Shown here: positions 17,248 through 30,167 of the stretch, one piece after another
Layout: each line of letters opens with the position of its first letter
How positions within the stretch are numbered: position 1 is the first letter of the stretch
DNA from: Nodosilinea sp. PGN35
GTDB lineage: Bacteria > Cyanobacteriota > Cyanobacteriia > Phormidesmidales > Phormidesmidaceae
DNA length: 64,000 bases
Direction: 5' to 3'
Assembly (NCBI RefSeq): GCF_029109325.1
Contig: NZ_JAQKQJ010000016.1
Span: 62,001-126,000 of the forward strand
Translations under genes and position numbers: made by a program
The notes under the pieces: generated by a model
The model's database searches: none
What the model was told of the DNA's origin: nothing
What the model saw: the letters and a program-made list of their open reading frames with translations, nothing else

Positions 17248-18312
17248 ATGGCTAAACTCGAACTGCAAGACATCACCAAAGCCTACAGCCGCGACATTGT
17301 GCCGGTGAAGAAGCTCAACCTGGCGGTGGAGGACAAGGAGTTTTTGACGCTGGTGGGGCCATCGGGCTGCGGCAAATCGACTATTCTGCGGCTGATTGCG
17401 GGGCTAGACCAGCCCACGGAGGGGCGGGTGATGATTGGCGATCGCGATGTCAGTGCGCTGCCGCCGGGCGATCGCAACATTGCCATGGTTTTCCAGAGCT
17501 ACGCCCTCTACCCCCACATGACGGTGCGCGACAACGTGGCCTCGGGGCTGAAGCTGCGGAAGCTGCCAGCGGGCGATGTGCAAAAGCGAGTGCAGGAGGT
17601 GTCTGGGGTGCTGGGCCTCGACCCCCTGCTCGATCGCAAACCGGCCAAGCTTTCGGGCGGGCAGCGGCAGCGGGTGGCCCTGGCCCGCGCCCTGGTGCGT
17701 AACCCCGACGTGTTTTTGCTCGACGAACCCCTCAGCAACCTCGATGCCCTGCTGCGTGAGCAGGTGCGGGCCGACCTCAAGCAGATCTTTGCCGACCAAA
17801 AGTCGCCCATTGTCTACGTCACCCACGATCAGACCGAGGCCATGACCCTTTCGACTAAGGTGGCGGTGCTCAACAACGGCTACCTGCAACAGTTGGGTCA
17901 TCCCCACGAAATTTATAAAACCCCCGCCAACCGGTTTGTGGCCAGCTTTATCGGCAGTCCTCAGATGAACCTGTTTCCCCTCAGCCGCAGCGGCAGCGGC
18001 GTGGCCCTGGGCGATTTTCGGCTGCCGCTGCCCGTGGGCATTCAGGCCGCATCGGTGGTGCTGGGCATTCGCCCCGAGCATCTGCGGCTGCCCCACGAAG
18101 GCGATGCCCACATCGTCAGCGGCGACGTATTTTTGGTGGAAAACCTGGGCATGCACGACCTGGTGAGCCTGCGGGTGCAGGGCGACCCCACCCTGACCCT
18201 GCGGGCGCTGCTGCCCGCCGATGCCACCTGGAGCAAGGAAAATCTAACCCTGGCTTTGCCCCCCGAGACAATCCACTGGTTTGATGGGGAAACTGAGCAG
18301 CGGCTTGGGTAA
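17248..18312 (+). CDS. ABC transporter ATP-binding protein, MalK/UgpC type
   Basis: A 354-residue ATPase that powers the preceding permeases. Walker A is GPSGCGKST (about residues 38-46), the signature is KLSGGQRQRVALARAL, Walker B is VFLLDEP, and the switch His is in YVTHDQTEAM. The C-terminal OB-type regulatory domain of the MalK group is present from about residue 235 (VLGIRPEHLRL). The four genes 13790-18312 make a complete importer. Synechocystis uses a comparable set (ggtA-D) for glucosylglycerol, sucrose and trehalose; assigning that substrate here is an inference. Confidence 0.93.
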   Translation: MAKLELQDITKAYSRDIVPVKKLNLAVEDKEFLTLVGPSGCGKSTILRLIAGLDQPTEGRVMIGDRDVSALPPGDRNIAMVFQSYALYPHMTVRDNVASGLKLRKLPAGDVQKRVQEVSGVLGLDPLLDRKPAKLSGGQRQRVALARALVRNPDVFLLDEPLSNLDALLREQVRADLKQIFADQKSPIVYVTHDQTEAMTLSTKVAVLNNGYLQQLGHPHEIYKTPANRFVASFIGSPQMNLFPLSRSGSGVALGDFRLPLPVGIQAASVVLGIRPEHLRLPHEGDAHIVSGDVFLVENLGMHDLVSLRVQGDPTLTLRALLPADATWSKENLTLALPPETIHWFDGETEQRLG

Positions 18313-18381
18313 TTTTCCGTGGAACTTTCCCAGTCTAAAACTCGGGGTAAGGTAGGGACAGTGACGTCTTAGATTTGCCTG

Positions 18382-19035
18382 ATGCTGCCTACTCTACAAG
18401 ACGCTTTTCAGTACGCGCTAGACAATATCGATCGCCTCATAACCGCCCTGCAACAGCACCTGCTGCTGGTGGCGGTGCCCCTGGCGATCGGGCTGCTGGT
18501 AGGGTTGCCCCTGGGGTTGTGGAGCGCGCGATCGCGGGCTGTTTCCACCGTCATGCTCAACAGCTTCAACGCCCTGCGGGTGATCCCCAGCCTGGCGGTG
18601 CTGTTTTTGGCAGTGCCGGTGCTGGGCCTGAGCTTTTGGTCGGCGGTGCTGGCCCTGACCCTGCTGGTGATGCCGCCCATTCTAATCAGCACCGACGTGG
18701 CCTTTCGCACCATTAGTCCCGCCATTCGCGAGGCGGCGACGGGCATGGGCATGCCCCCGGTTGACATTCTCAAAACAGTCGAAATTCCCCTGGCCCTGCC
18801 GGTGGTGATTGCGGGTATCAAAACCGCCACGGTAGAGGTGATCGCCAGCGCCACCCTGGCCGCGTTTGTGGGGGCAGGGGGGCTGGGGGTATTTATTGTG
18901 CTGGGGTTTGCCGCCTACGACCCAGCCATTTTGCTGGTAGGGGCAGTGCCCGTGGCGCTGCTGGCGCTGCTGGCGGAGGTGGGGTTGAGCGCAGTACAGA
19001 GAACCGCCCAGCCGCCGGGAGCGCGATCGACCTAG
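18382..19035 (+). CDS. ABC transporter permease, OpuBB/ProW-type osmoprotectant family
   Basis: A 217-residue permease with about five or six membrane segments. Family features are PLAIGLLVGLPLGLWSAR, NALRVIPSLAVLFL and the EAA-like loop EAATGMGMPPVDILKTVEIP. The block ASATLAAFVGAGGLG is typical of OpuB/OpuC/YehY permeases for glycine betaine or choline. No matching ATPase or binding protein is adjacent in the window. It lies 69 nt after the sugar-type ATPase on the same strand, so co-transcription is possible. Confidence 0.85.
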   Translation: MLPTLQDAFQYALDNIDRLITALQQHLLLVAVPLAIGLLVGLPLGLWSARSRAVSTVMLNSFNALRVIPSLAVLFLAVPVLGLSFWSAVLALTLLVMPPILISTDVAFRTISPAIREAATGMGMPPVDILKTVEIPLALPVVIAGIKTATVEVIASATLAAFVGAGGLGVFIVLGFAAYDPAILLVGAVPVALLALLAEVGLSAVQRTAQPPGARST

Positions 19036-19048
19036 GGCTTTCGATGCC

Positions 19049-22792
<3,744 letters not shown>

Positions 22793-22920
22793 GGGCGCTG
22801 GGAATGACAGTAGGGCTGGGCTAGGTCTCCTATTATCCGCCATTGTCTCTAAAGTCGGAACGCGATCGCCAAACCGCTTCCCCAATCCCGTGAAATAAAG
22901 CTCTGGGGATTCGCCAACCT

Positions 22921-23027
22921 TCAACCCTCCTAAGGACTTCAACCCTCCTGAGGATTGTGAACTAACGCTGGTAATGTGGGTATTCTCAGCACCACCCCGA
23001 TACGGTGCATCCCTGCGCGGATGCACC
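22921..23027. repeat. tandem 18-mer and GGTGCATCC hairpin upstream of metH
   Basis: 22921-22938 and 22939-22956 are two nearly identical 18-nt copies beginning TCAACCCTCCT. 23004-23027 is a perfect hairpin with arms GGTGCATCC and GGATGCACC. The rest of the gap between metH and the Rieske gene shows nothing else that I recognise; no cobalamin riboswitch core was found. Confidence 0.7.
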
Positions 23028-23054
23028 CTACGGATACCCGGCTGTACCGGCGTT

Positions 23055-23624
23055 CTAGCGCGGATCGACTGAGGGGGCGCGATCGACTAGACCAATTCGA
23101 TTTTGCCGAGTGACTACCGTTGCCAGGGGCAGGGGCTCGTTTGCCGGGCCTGCTAGCACTCGGCCCTCACCGTCAAACTGGGAGCCGTGGCAGGGGCAGA
23201 CAAACCGATTCTGCTCGGCCCGCCAGTCCACAGTGCAGCCCATGTGGGTGCAGATGGGGCGAATACCGTAGGGGGCAATCGCTGGCCCGCTCTGGATCAC
23301 CAGGTAGGTGGTTTGATCGTCGGGTAGCCCCCCCACGGGGACGGGCTGGCCGGGGATAGTGGTTGGCAGTAGGGCATCGACGGCGATCGGCTGGCCGGTT
23401 TCGTCTACCGCTTGAGCCCCCGGCAGGTAGTCGGCGCAGCGCGAGTTTTGAGGAAACATCGAGCAGAGATATTCCAGATCGGGCTCTCGACTCGCAGCGG
23501 TTTCAGGGTGCACCAGGCCAAGGGCGATCGCCCCCAGGCCGCCGCCCGCCAGGTATCGAATCAGGTGTCGGCGGCGACGGGAGAAAGGGGTGGTTTTGAA
23601 CCGTGGAGTCGGCGAATGGGTCAT
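23055..23624 (-). CDS. Rieske [2Fe-2S] protein with an N-terminal Arg-rich signal/anchor
   Basis: About 189 residues from the ATG at 23624; a GTG at 23636 is possible. Both cluster-binding boxes are present: CTHMGC and CPCHGSQFD, each with Cys and His. The N-terminus carries SRRRRHLIRYLAGGGLGAIALGL, a Tat-like signal or anchor. It resembles the Rieske domain of PetC, but the head is preceded by an insert with two extra Cys (YLCSMFPQNSRC). It is not next to petA, so it is probably an accessory or alternative Rieske protein. Confidence 0.85.
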   Translation of the reverse strand: MTHSPTPRFKTTPFSRRRRHLIRYLAGGGLGAIALGLVHPETAASREPDLEYLCSMFPQNSRCADYLPGAQAVDETGQPIAVDALLPTTIPGQPVPVGGLPDDQTTYLVIQSGPAIAPYGIRPICTHMGCTVDWRAEQNRFVCPCHGSQFDGEGRVLAGPANEPLPLATVVTRQNRIGLVDRAPSVDPR

Positions 23625-23878
23625 TGTGTCAAACACCTGTGGAGTTGCCCGCAGAGGCCCTGCTCAGCTAACGTCAGGCTAACGAAATGGGCTCGCTTCG
23701 ACAAAAGTCAGAGGGGGGAGATTGAGCGATCGCCAGGGGGCAACTCTCTATCGGTTCTCTATCGGTATTGAGGCAACTGGCTAGAATCTATCTAGAATTC
23801 CTCAGCTAGGGGACTGCACCCAACTGGCTTCTTACTATATGCTTTGTCTGTAGCTACTTGCCATGACTGATCACCGCA

Positions 23879-24238
23879 ATGGGCAGACTTTCCACCCACG
23901 TTCTCGACACAGCCCTGGGTAAACCCGCCGCCTCGCTGCGGCTGACAGTCTGGGCCATTAATAACGAAGCCGACATCAAAACGGCGCTCAAGACGGTTGA
24001 GACCAACAGCGATGGCCGCACCGATGAGCCCCTGCTGGAGGGCGACGAGCTGCAAAAGGGCACCTACGAAATCACCTTTGACGTGGCCGCCTACTTTGCT
24101 CGAACCGGGGCTGCGCTCTCTGAACCGCCGTTTTTAGACCAAATTCCCATTCGCTTTACGGTGGCTGACCCCAGCGGCAACTTCCACGTGCCGCTGCTGG
24201 TGTCGCCCTGGTCCTACAGCACCTACCGGGGCAGCTAG
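23879..24238 (+). CDS. hiuH: 5-hydroxyisourate hydrolase
   Basis: Transthyretin-fold enzyme of purine (urate) breakdown, 119 residues. Signatures are the N-terminal LSTHVLDTALGKPA with the catalytic His, the central Arg-containing loop SDGRTDEPLL, and the C-terminal tetrapeptide YRGS. Its end overlaps the end of the convergent diguanylate cyclase gene by 4 nt. No other urate pathway genes are nearby, although ureC is at 48.4 kb. Confidence 0.95.
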   Translation: MGRLSTHVLDTALGKPAASLRLTVWAINNEADIKTALKTVETNSDGRTDEPLLEGDELQKGTYEITFDVAAYFARTGAALSEPPFLDQIPIRFTVADPSGNFHVPLLVSPWSYSTYRGS

Positions 24239-25287
24239 GGCTGACCCTGAAACTCTAGGGCGGGGGCGACGACGGCGCGATCGCGTCCCTCGGCCTTAGC
24301 CTGGTACAGGGCAGCATCGGCAGCGCGCAGCAGATCTTCAGGCTCCAACTGTTGATCGGGCACCACGCTGGCCAGGCCAAAGCTCATACTGACGTAGGGG
24401 GCGACGGAGGATTGCGGGTGGGTGATGGCGCGGGTTCGCAGGGTGCTGCGAATGCGGTTCAGCAGGTGCAAAGCCCCTTCTGCGTCGGTACTGGGCAGTA
24501 TCAGGGCAAACTCTTCGCCGCCGTAGCGGGCCGCCATATCCGCCGGGCGCTGAATCACCAGGTCGAGAATGCCTGCGATCGCCCGCAGGCACTGATCCCC
24601 CATGACGTGCCCGTAGGTGTCGTTATAGGGTTTGAAATAGTCCACATCACAGAGCACCACCGTCAGCGGGGTTTGCTCCCGGCGGGCCAGCCGCCATTCG
24701 TAGGCTAGCTTGTCGTCAAAGGCGCGCCGGTTAGAGATGCCGGTCAGGCTGTCTTCCGTGGCCATCGCCTGCAAAATCTGGTTGTCGGCCAAGAGTTGCT
24801 GCTCTAGCAGCTGCTCCTGGGCCAGCAGCGCCCCGAGCTTGAGCGCCTGCTGGCGCGCCCGCAGCAGCGACTCTACCCGCATCAGCAGCTCGGTCTGATC
24901 GACGGGCACGGTGATCACATCGTCGACCTGCTGGCGCTGGGCGGGCCTCAGCAGCGGCAGCTGAGGCCGCTTGAGCAGCAGCAAAAACGGCAGAAAAATC
25001 GGCTGAGCTGCCCCGCGCTGCTCAGCAATCTGCTGGGCAGCGCGGCCAAAAAACAGGCTGTCAAAAATGCACAGATCAAAGGCATTACCCCAGCTAAGCT
25101 TCTCGGAGAGCGCTGCTGGAGGCTGGTCTGAGGGTAAATCTTGCAGGCTGTAAAACTGTCCCAGCAGCCTCGCCAACAGCTGTCGATTTTGCGGGTGGTC
25201 TATGCCCAACAAAATGCGGTACTGCCAGTGGCTATCGAGATCAGGGGGGTCATTGAGCAGATGGGGGTATCTCTCATGCATTGTCAT
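24235..25287 (-). CDS. receiver-like/GGDEF diguanylate cyclase
   Basis: 350 residues. The N-terminal 140 residues look like a response-regulator receiver: Asp30 in LLGIDHPQNR, a candidate phosphoacceptor Asp76 in LCIFDSLFF and Lys106. A coiled linker (about 140-175, Gln/Leu-rich) leads to a GGDEF domain with DSLTGISNRRAF, CDVDYFKPYNDTYGH and the active-site GGEEF at 256-260. RPAD at 247-250 is an intact inhibitory I-site, five residues before GGEEF. It should make c-di-GMP. Its start overlaps the end of the KaiC-like gene by 14 nt, so the two are probably co-translated. Confidence 0.93.
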   Translation of the reverse strand: MTMHERYPHLLNDPPDLDSHWQYRILLGIDHPQNRQLLARLLGQFYSLQDLPSDQPPAALSEKLSWGNAFDLCIFDSLFFGRAAQQIAEQRGAAQPIFLPFLLLLKRPQLPLLRPAQRQQVDDVITVPVDQTELLMRVESLLRARQQALKLGALLAQEQLLEQQLLADNQILQAMATEDSLTGISNRRAFDDKLAYEWRLARREQTPLTVVLCDVDYFKPYNDTYGHVMGDQCLRAIAGILDLVIQRPADMAARYGGEEFALILPSTDAEGALHLLNRIRSTLRTRAITHPQSSVAPYVSMSFGLASVVPDQQLEPEDLLRAADAALYQAKAEGRDRAVVAPALEFQGQP

Positions 25288-26731
25288 CGGGAGGTTTTAC
25301 AAATTCAGGAACTCCACTTAGAATGCCCCGCAGCTGGGTCAGCGGCCGCCCCACTTTAATACCGTAGCGAGAAATTTCAAACTCCCGTAAAGTCTTCTCA
25401 AAATCACTGAGACGCTTCTTCAAAACGCCGATGGCGCGGCGCATCTGGCCCCGTATTTCTAAGTAGCGCAAAAAGATAATGTTGTCGGCCAGGTAAGAGA
25501 CGCCCAGCTCCGTCGCCTTAAAATCGCCGGTAATCGACTCGACTTCGTTGGTGAGAATGGTGGTCACCCCCCCCGCCTTGAGGTACTGGCAGAGGCCGTG
25601 GATATTGCGAATCAGGTCGTCTTCTTGAAACGACAGTTTATAGCCCAGCACGCTGTCGATCATGATCAGCTGGGTGTTGGCCTGCTCAACTTCAAGCCGC
25701 ACCCGGTGGGCAAACTCATCGGGGGAGTAAAGCAGCGGGTCAACCTTGACGACCGCCAGGGTACCGCGCTCGACCATGGCCCGCACCGGGATGTTGATGC
25801 CCTCGCAGCGGTTGAGCAGGGTATCGACGGCTTCTTCAAACAGGTAGACCACCGAGCGATCGCCCCGTCCCGCCGCCTCTTTGATAAATTGCAGCCCCAG
25901 GGTAGTCTTGCCCACGCCGCTGGGGCCAGAAATAATTGTCACGGTGCCAGTCTCAATACCGCCGCTGAGCAGCTCATCGATCTCAGGAATGCCGGCGGGG
26001 CAGAGATGCGATTGGCCCGTGGCGGGCGTCTCATTGCCAGGCATCAAATGGGGAAACACCACCAGGCCGCGATCGCAGATGCGCATGGCGTGGGGGCCTT
26101 TGCGAAACTCGCTGCCCCGCAGCTTCGACACCTCAATGTGCCGCCCTTCTCGGTGCATATCCAGGGTGAGAATGCCGTCGCTGATGAACTGCAAATCTTC
26201 GTCGGGGGCCTCCTGGCTGCCCTCGGAGGTAAACAACACCGTCGCCCCCTCGTGGAGCAAAAACCGCAAAAAGCCCACCACCTGCTGGCGAAACTGGTAG
26301 GCATCGGTGGACAGGTAGCGCAGCTGGGTCATCGAGTCGATAAATACCCGCTGGGGCTTCACGGCCCGCACCTGCTCGACAATGCGATCGGTCAACGGCC
26401 TCTGCTCCACCTGGGCAGCAGCGAAGATATCATACCCCTGGTTTTGTACAAAAAAGTCGGCGTCGGGGCTGAGGTCTAAGACCTTAACCGCCTCCACCGG
26501 AAACCCCGAGGCCGCCCCGTTGCGCCGCAGCTGCTCCTGGGATTCCCCCAGGGTGATAAACATTCTGGGGGCACCGTCTTGCAGGTCGTGGGTAAGGAAA
26601 TGCCAGCCCAGGGTAGTCTTGCCGCAGCCCGGCCCGCCCCTGGCTAAATAGGCCTGACCAGGCGGAAAGCCGCCGCCCAAAACCTCATCTAAACCCTCAA
26701 TCCCTGACCCTAAACGGATGTTGTGTGACAT
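25274..26731 (-). CDS. KaiC-like tandem RecA-fold ATPase
   Basis: 485 residues with two KaiC domains. Domain I has GLDEVLGGGFPPGQ and Walker A GGPGCGKT (32-39). Domain II has IPEIDELLSGGIETG and Walker A GPSGVGKT (269-276). The C-terminus has LEIRGQMRRAIGVLKKRLSDFE, which is typical of KaiC-like proteins rather than the shorter KaiC tail. There are no kaiA or kaiB genes nearby, so I read it as a KaiC-like signalling ATPase and not the core clock gene. It is the first gene of a pair with the diguanylate cyclase. Confidence 0.92.
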   Translation of the reverse strand: MSHNIRLGSGIEGLDEVLGGGFPPGQAYLARGGPGCGKTTLGWHFLTHDLQDGAPRMFITLGESQEQLRRNGAASGFPVEAVKVLDLSPDADFFVQNQGYDIFAAAQVEQRPLTDRIVEQVRAVKPQRVFIDSMTQLRYLSTDAYQFRQQVVGFLRFLLHEGATVLFTSEGSQEAPDEDLQFISDGILTLDMHREGRHIEVSKLRGSEFRKGPHAMRICDRGLVVFPHLMPGNETPATGQSHLCPAGIPEIDELLSGGIETGTVTIISGPSGVGKTTLGLQFIKEAAGRGDRSVVYLFEEAVDTLLNRCEGINIPVRAMVERGTLAVVKVDPLLYSPDEFAHRVRLEVEQANTQLIMIDSVLGYKLSFQEDDLIRNIHGLCQYLKAGGVTTILTNEVESITGDFKATELGVSYLADNIIFLRYLEIRGQMRRAIGVLKKRLSDFEKTLREFEISRYGIKVGRPLTQLRGILSGVPEFVKPPDDNA

Positions 26732-26864
26732 TGCAAACGGATCGCTCTATCGGCTGCTGTAGGCTGACGTAACGCAGAATCTTGCTCCAAGATATCGCCA
26801 AGGTGCGGCTCCGGCCTATCCTGCCATTAAATTGACCCTCAATCGCCTCAAAAGCAAGAAACCG

Positions 26865-28148
26865 TTAGCGTTGGGGTCGCTGAATAATTTTTTCCATGAC
26901 CCGCTGCTTGGTTGTTGGATCGATGCCGATCAGCCGCACATAGTCGTGGGCATAGTCGCCCAGGCAGCGCTCCAGGGCCGCGCTGGCGGTGGCGACGGTC
27001 TCGTTGGGCAGGGGAGGGCCACTCCGCCAGGCGTTGGTTTGAAACCGCCGCTGATCGACGTGCTCAATGCCGAGGCGATAGCCCTGGGAGAGAATGGCGT
27101 CGATCTGGTCGCGTACCTCGGGTGAGAGGGTGGATGGGGTGGGGGAGTGGGGGGTGGGGGAGGTGGGGGTTTCGCTGTTGCCGCTGGGCGGGGCCGAGGT
27201 GGTCGATTCGTCGGGCTGGTAGGCCCGGTAGAAGGGGCCAGAATCTGAGTTAGAGGGATGGCCGCCCTGGCTGAGCACGCGGTTGTATTCGTTGGCGAGG
27301 CGCATGTCGTTGACCCGGCGCTGTTCGCCCACCAGGCGGTGGCCCACCTCTAGCAGGTGCGAGAGGCTAAAGTCGGGCTGGCGGAAGCTGGGCGGGGTGG
27401 TGGTGTTGACCACGCTGCGGGAGACGTTTTCGAGGCCCACGTCGTAGATAAAGTCGCGAATCTGCTCGTTGTAGATCTGGGCGCGCACGGCCCCAAAAAA
27501 GTCGATCGCCTGGGTGGGAAAGGTGTCGACCAGCCGGGTGACATCTTGAGAGGAGAGGCCGTCGGGGGCAAAGATGCCGCCCACAATGCCGATGCGATCG
27601 CTCCGGTCGGGCTGCCAGTAGAACTTGTCCATGCGCCCGTCGCGAATCAGGGGGGCGTAGAGGGTCGAGAGGTCGTTGCCGGTCATGATAATCGGCACCC
27701 GCTGGATCTCGTTTTCGTCGTAGCTGCCCGGCAGCTGAACATTGGTGGGGTTGTCGGCAATGTTCATCAGGGTGTTGTTGACCAGCTGGGTGTTGACCGT
27801 GTACTGGGTGAGGGCATCGAAGCGGCCTGCCCCGGCGTCGATGTCGTTGATCATCAGCACTGCCATTTTGCCCCGCACCCGCACCAGCTCGGCGGCCTCG
27901 CGGTAGCGCAGGCGAATCAGGCGGGCCGGGTCGCCTGCGTCGGGGCTCTCCAGCTCGCCGCCCGAGATGTGCACCACTTCAATGCCCATGCGATCGTACA
28001 CCAGCTCGCACTGGAAGGTTTTGCCCTCTCCCTTGCGGCCGTGCACCCCCAGCAGCAGCGGAATTTTGACCTGGGGCAGCTTCAGGTAGTTTTTGGTAAT
28101 GTGCACTGCCAGCTTGTCGAGAAACCGGGGAGAAAGGTAGTAGGCCAT
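26865..28148 (-). CDS. rca: Rubisco activase with C-terminal SSUL domain
   Basis: 427 residues. AAA+ ATPase domain (1 to about 300) with Walker A in GRKGEGKT, sensor-type MLINDIDAGAGR and the substrate-loop region QLPGSYDENEIQRVPIIMTG. From residue 341 there is an 87-residue RbcS-like (SSUL) domain beginning LSPEVRDQIDAILSQGY and containing IEHVDQRRFQTNAW, as in CcmM. The tail is known to place the activase in carboxysomes. The linker at about residues 316-341 is Pro/Thr/Ser-rich and comes from a purine-biased repeat at 27126-27170. The gene stands alone in this window. Confidence 0.95.
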   Translation of the reverse strand: MAYYLSPRFLDKLAVHITKNYLKLPQVKIPLLLGVHGRKGEGKTFQCELVYDRMGIEVVHISGGELESPDAGDPARLIRLRYREAAELVRVRGKMAVLMINDIDAGAGRFDALTQYTVNTQLVNNTLMNIADNPTNVQLPGSYDENEIQRVPIIMTGNDLSTLYAPLIRDGRMDKFYWQPDRSDRIGIVGGIFAPDGLSSQDVTRLVDTFPTQAIDFFGAVRAQIYNEQIRDFIYDVGLENVSRSVVNTTTPPSFRQPDFSLSHLLEVGHRLVGEQRRVNDMRLANEYNRVLSQGGHPSNSDSGPFYRAYQPDESTTSAPPSGNSETPTSPTPHSPTPSTLSPEVRDQIDAILSQGYRLGIEHVDQRRFQTNAWRSGPPLPNETVATASAALERCLGDYAHDYVRLIGIDPTTKQRVMEKIIQRPQR

Positions 28149-28330
28149 GGAGCGTTAACGCGGTGGAGGAGCGGGGATTGATATCTGACGGAGTGCAAGG
28201 ACGATGGCCCCTGCACCTTGCGGAAAGTTCAGAAGTATCCGCCTTTACAGTATCCCGCAGCATGGTTCAGGGAATGGTTCAAAAGGCTGAAGGGGGCAAT
28301 AAGCGATCGCTATAGATTTGCCGCTACAGC

Positions 28331-28366
28331 AAACCCCTCAGCGCCCAACCGGGGCCGAGGGGTTTT
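28331..28366. terminator. bidirectional-type hairpin terminator downstream of the SLH gene
   Basis: Nine-base arms AAACCCCTC (28331-28339) and GAGGGGTTT (28357-28365) around a GC-rich loop. The plus strand continues TTTTA and the minus strand has TTT. It lies between the end of the SLH gene and the start of rca. Confidence 0.75.
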
Positions 28367-28424
28367 ATCCTGTGCTGGCTAACCGCAGCGGCAGCCCTCC
28401 AGCTGGAGGGCTAGCGGTGCCCGG

Positions 28425-29663
28425 TTATCGGGCCGACAGCACCAGGGGGGCGTTGATGGTGAGGGTGAGATCCTGGTTGGGGTTGATGGCGATCACATCC
28501 ACCCGATCGCGACCAAAGATTCTGGCCAGGGTAGCGCCAGTGGCCGTTCCGGCCAAGACCTCCAGGGTACCGACGTTTTGGTCACCCGTAGTGCGGGCGA
28601 TCGCCGCCGCCGCGCCCGACCCCAACACGGCCCCTGCCAGGGTTTCGCCAAAGGTGGCCCCCCGACGAATGGTCTCTGTCGTGGTCACCGTTTGCGATGT
28701 GGCGCTAATCGCTAAGCGCTGCCCCCCGGTGAGCACCAGCTCCTGGGCGACAAACTGCGAGCCGCTGCCGCTGGGGCGCAGTTCTCCCACCACCTGGCTA
28801 CCCGCCGGTACCAAAACTCGACCAGCGCTGTCGGTAATGGTCTGGGCCACCGTCAGGGTGAGGGGGGCCGTCTCGTCGGGGAGCACCACAATTTTCTCGC
28901 TGTCGGCGTAGGTCATGGCCAGGGTTGTGCCCGCTGGCAGGCTGGCCTGGGGAGCGGCCACCTGCTGGCCCACGATGTAGGGAGAGTTGACTGTGGCCAC
29001 CTGGTTTTGGCTGGCCAGGGCCTGGTAGATGAAGGCTGCCACATCGGCCCGCGTCGCCGTTTGGTTGGGCCGCAGGGTCTGCACATCGGGATAGTTCACC
29101 ACCAGCCGCCGCTCGGTAGCCGCCGCCAGGCTGGCTACCGCGTAGTCAGGAATGCTAGAAGCATCGCGATAGATGCCCACGCTGCCCGTGCTGCTGGCGG
29201 TGTAGTTGAGGCCGTTGGCCAGGGAAACCAACACCTGCGCCCGAGGAATATTTTGATCGGGCTGGAAAATATTGCCGGGATAGCCCGACAAAAAGCCCAT
29301 GGTGTCGGCCTGGCGAATGGCGGCGGCAGCCCAGTAGTTGGGCGGCACATCCACAAAGGAGGTCGCTCCCCGCACCGCAGGCTGGTTAAAGGCCGCCCGC
29401 ACCATAGCGGCATACTGAGCGCGGGTTACCGGCTCGTCAGGGCGAAAGGTGCCGTCGGGAAATCCGGCGATGATGCCTCTGCCGGCCAAAGCGGTGATGA
29501 ACTGCCGAGCCCAGTGGTTGGCGGGCACGTCGGCAAACTGGCTTTGGGTTTGGGTCTGAGCCACCACCGGAGCAGCAGAAATCACCGGGGCAAAGGCACC
29601 TACGCTCAGCCCCAGGGCCAACATCAGAGCGGTTCCAGACTTTAGACGAAAGAAATTAGACAT
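28425..29663 (-). CDS. S-layer-homology (SLH) domain exported protein
   Basis: About 412 residues from the ATG at 29663. An upstream in-frame ATG exists, but a GGAG site lies within that extension 12 nt before the chosen start. A signal peptide ends near AAPVVAQ. Then come SLH repeats (FADVPANHWARQFITAL with GFPDGTFRPDEPVTRAQYA; FVDVPPNYWAAAAIRQA; a third with YPDVQTLRPNQTATRADVA). The C-terminal half is beta-rich and ends with a glycine/alanine hydrophobic segment and NAPLVLSAR. SLH domains bind cell-wall polymers. There is no porin barrel, so it is not a SomA-type porin. Confidence 0.9.
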   Translation of the reverse strand: MSNFFRLKSGTALMLALGLSVGAFAPVISAAPVVAQTQTQSQFADVPANHWARQFITALAGRGIIAGFPDGTFRPDEPVTRAQYAAMVRAAFNQPAVRGATSFVDVPPNYWAAAAIRQADTMGFLSGYPGNIFQPDQNIPRAQVLVSLANGLNYTASSTGSVGIYRDASSIPDYAVASLAAATERRLVVNYPDVQTLRPNQTATRADVAAFIYQALASQNQVATVNSPYIVGQQVAAPQASLPAGTTLAMTYADSEKIVVLPDETAPLTLTVAQTITDSAGRVLVPAGSQVVGELRPSGSGSQFVAQELVLTGGQRLAISATSQTVTTTETIRRGATFGETLAGAVLGSGAAAAIARTTGDQNVGTLEVLAGTATGATLARIFGRDRVDVIAINPNQDLTLTINAPLVLSAR

Positions 29664-30167
29664 GGTTTTAAAAAACTCCAAAGACAAGCAACGATGGACA
29701 CAACTCTTACCCGGGTGCGGCCCGGATTTGGGTAAACTTGGTTCCCAGATTTGTCTCAGCAGTTAAGCCCAAGACGCTTTCGCCAAATCTCTCCTTAGAC
29801 AGATTGATGATTTGCTACCTGCGTTGACGAGTTAACTCAAGAGATGGCCAGAGTTTTGATTTTATAAGAGCCCAATAAAGGCAATTAAAAGCCCGTTTCT
29901 ATGGATAGATGGGGCGATCGCATGGCTTTGCGGCTCTTATTCTCACGAAAAATTCAGAGGCGAAAGGTAACTGTGTCCCGAACATTCTCAATCTAAAACT
30001 GTTGTTGTCAGAATAACGAATCAGCTTTCCGCTATTTCAACTGTCACAGTGACAAAAACGGGGCTTGAATCGCTGAGTCACTTCTGCGCAAAAAAGAGCG
30101 ATCGATAATAGATTGCAGCGATCGCCTAAAAGTTCCCGCTGTTTTGTCGATGTTGCCATGGCCATCC
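29664..30167. other. intergenic region upstream of the SLH gene
   Basis: About 500 bases without a credible gene. The first part is presumably the leader and promoter of the minus-strand SLH gene. HIP1-like GCGATCG sites occur near 29915 and 30100-30125. I recognise no RNA gene or repeat here. Confidence 0.5.

Noticed and set aside
25274..26731. Core circadian clock gene kaiC
   Set aside because: kaiA and kaiB are absent, and the C-terminus and length fit the KaiC-like group better than KaiC.
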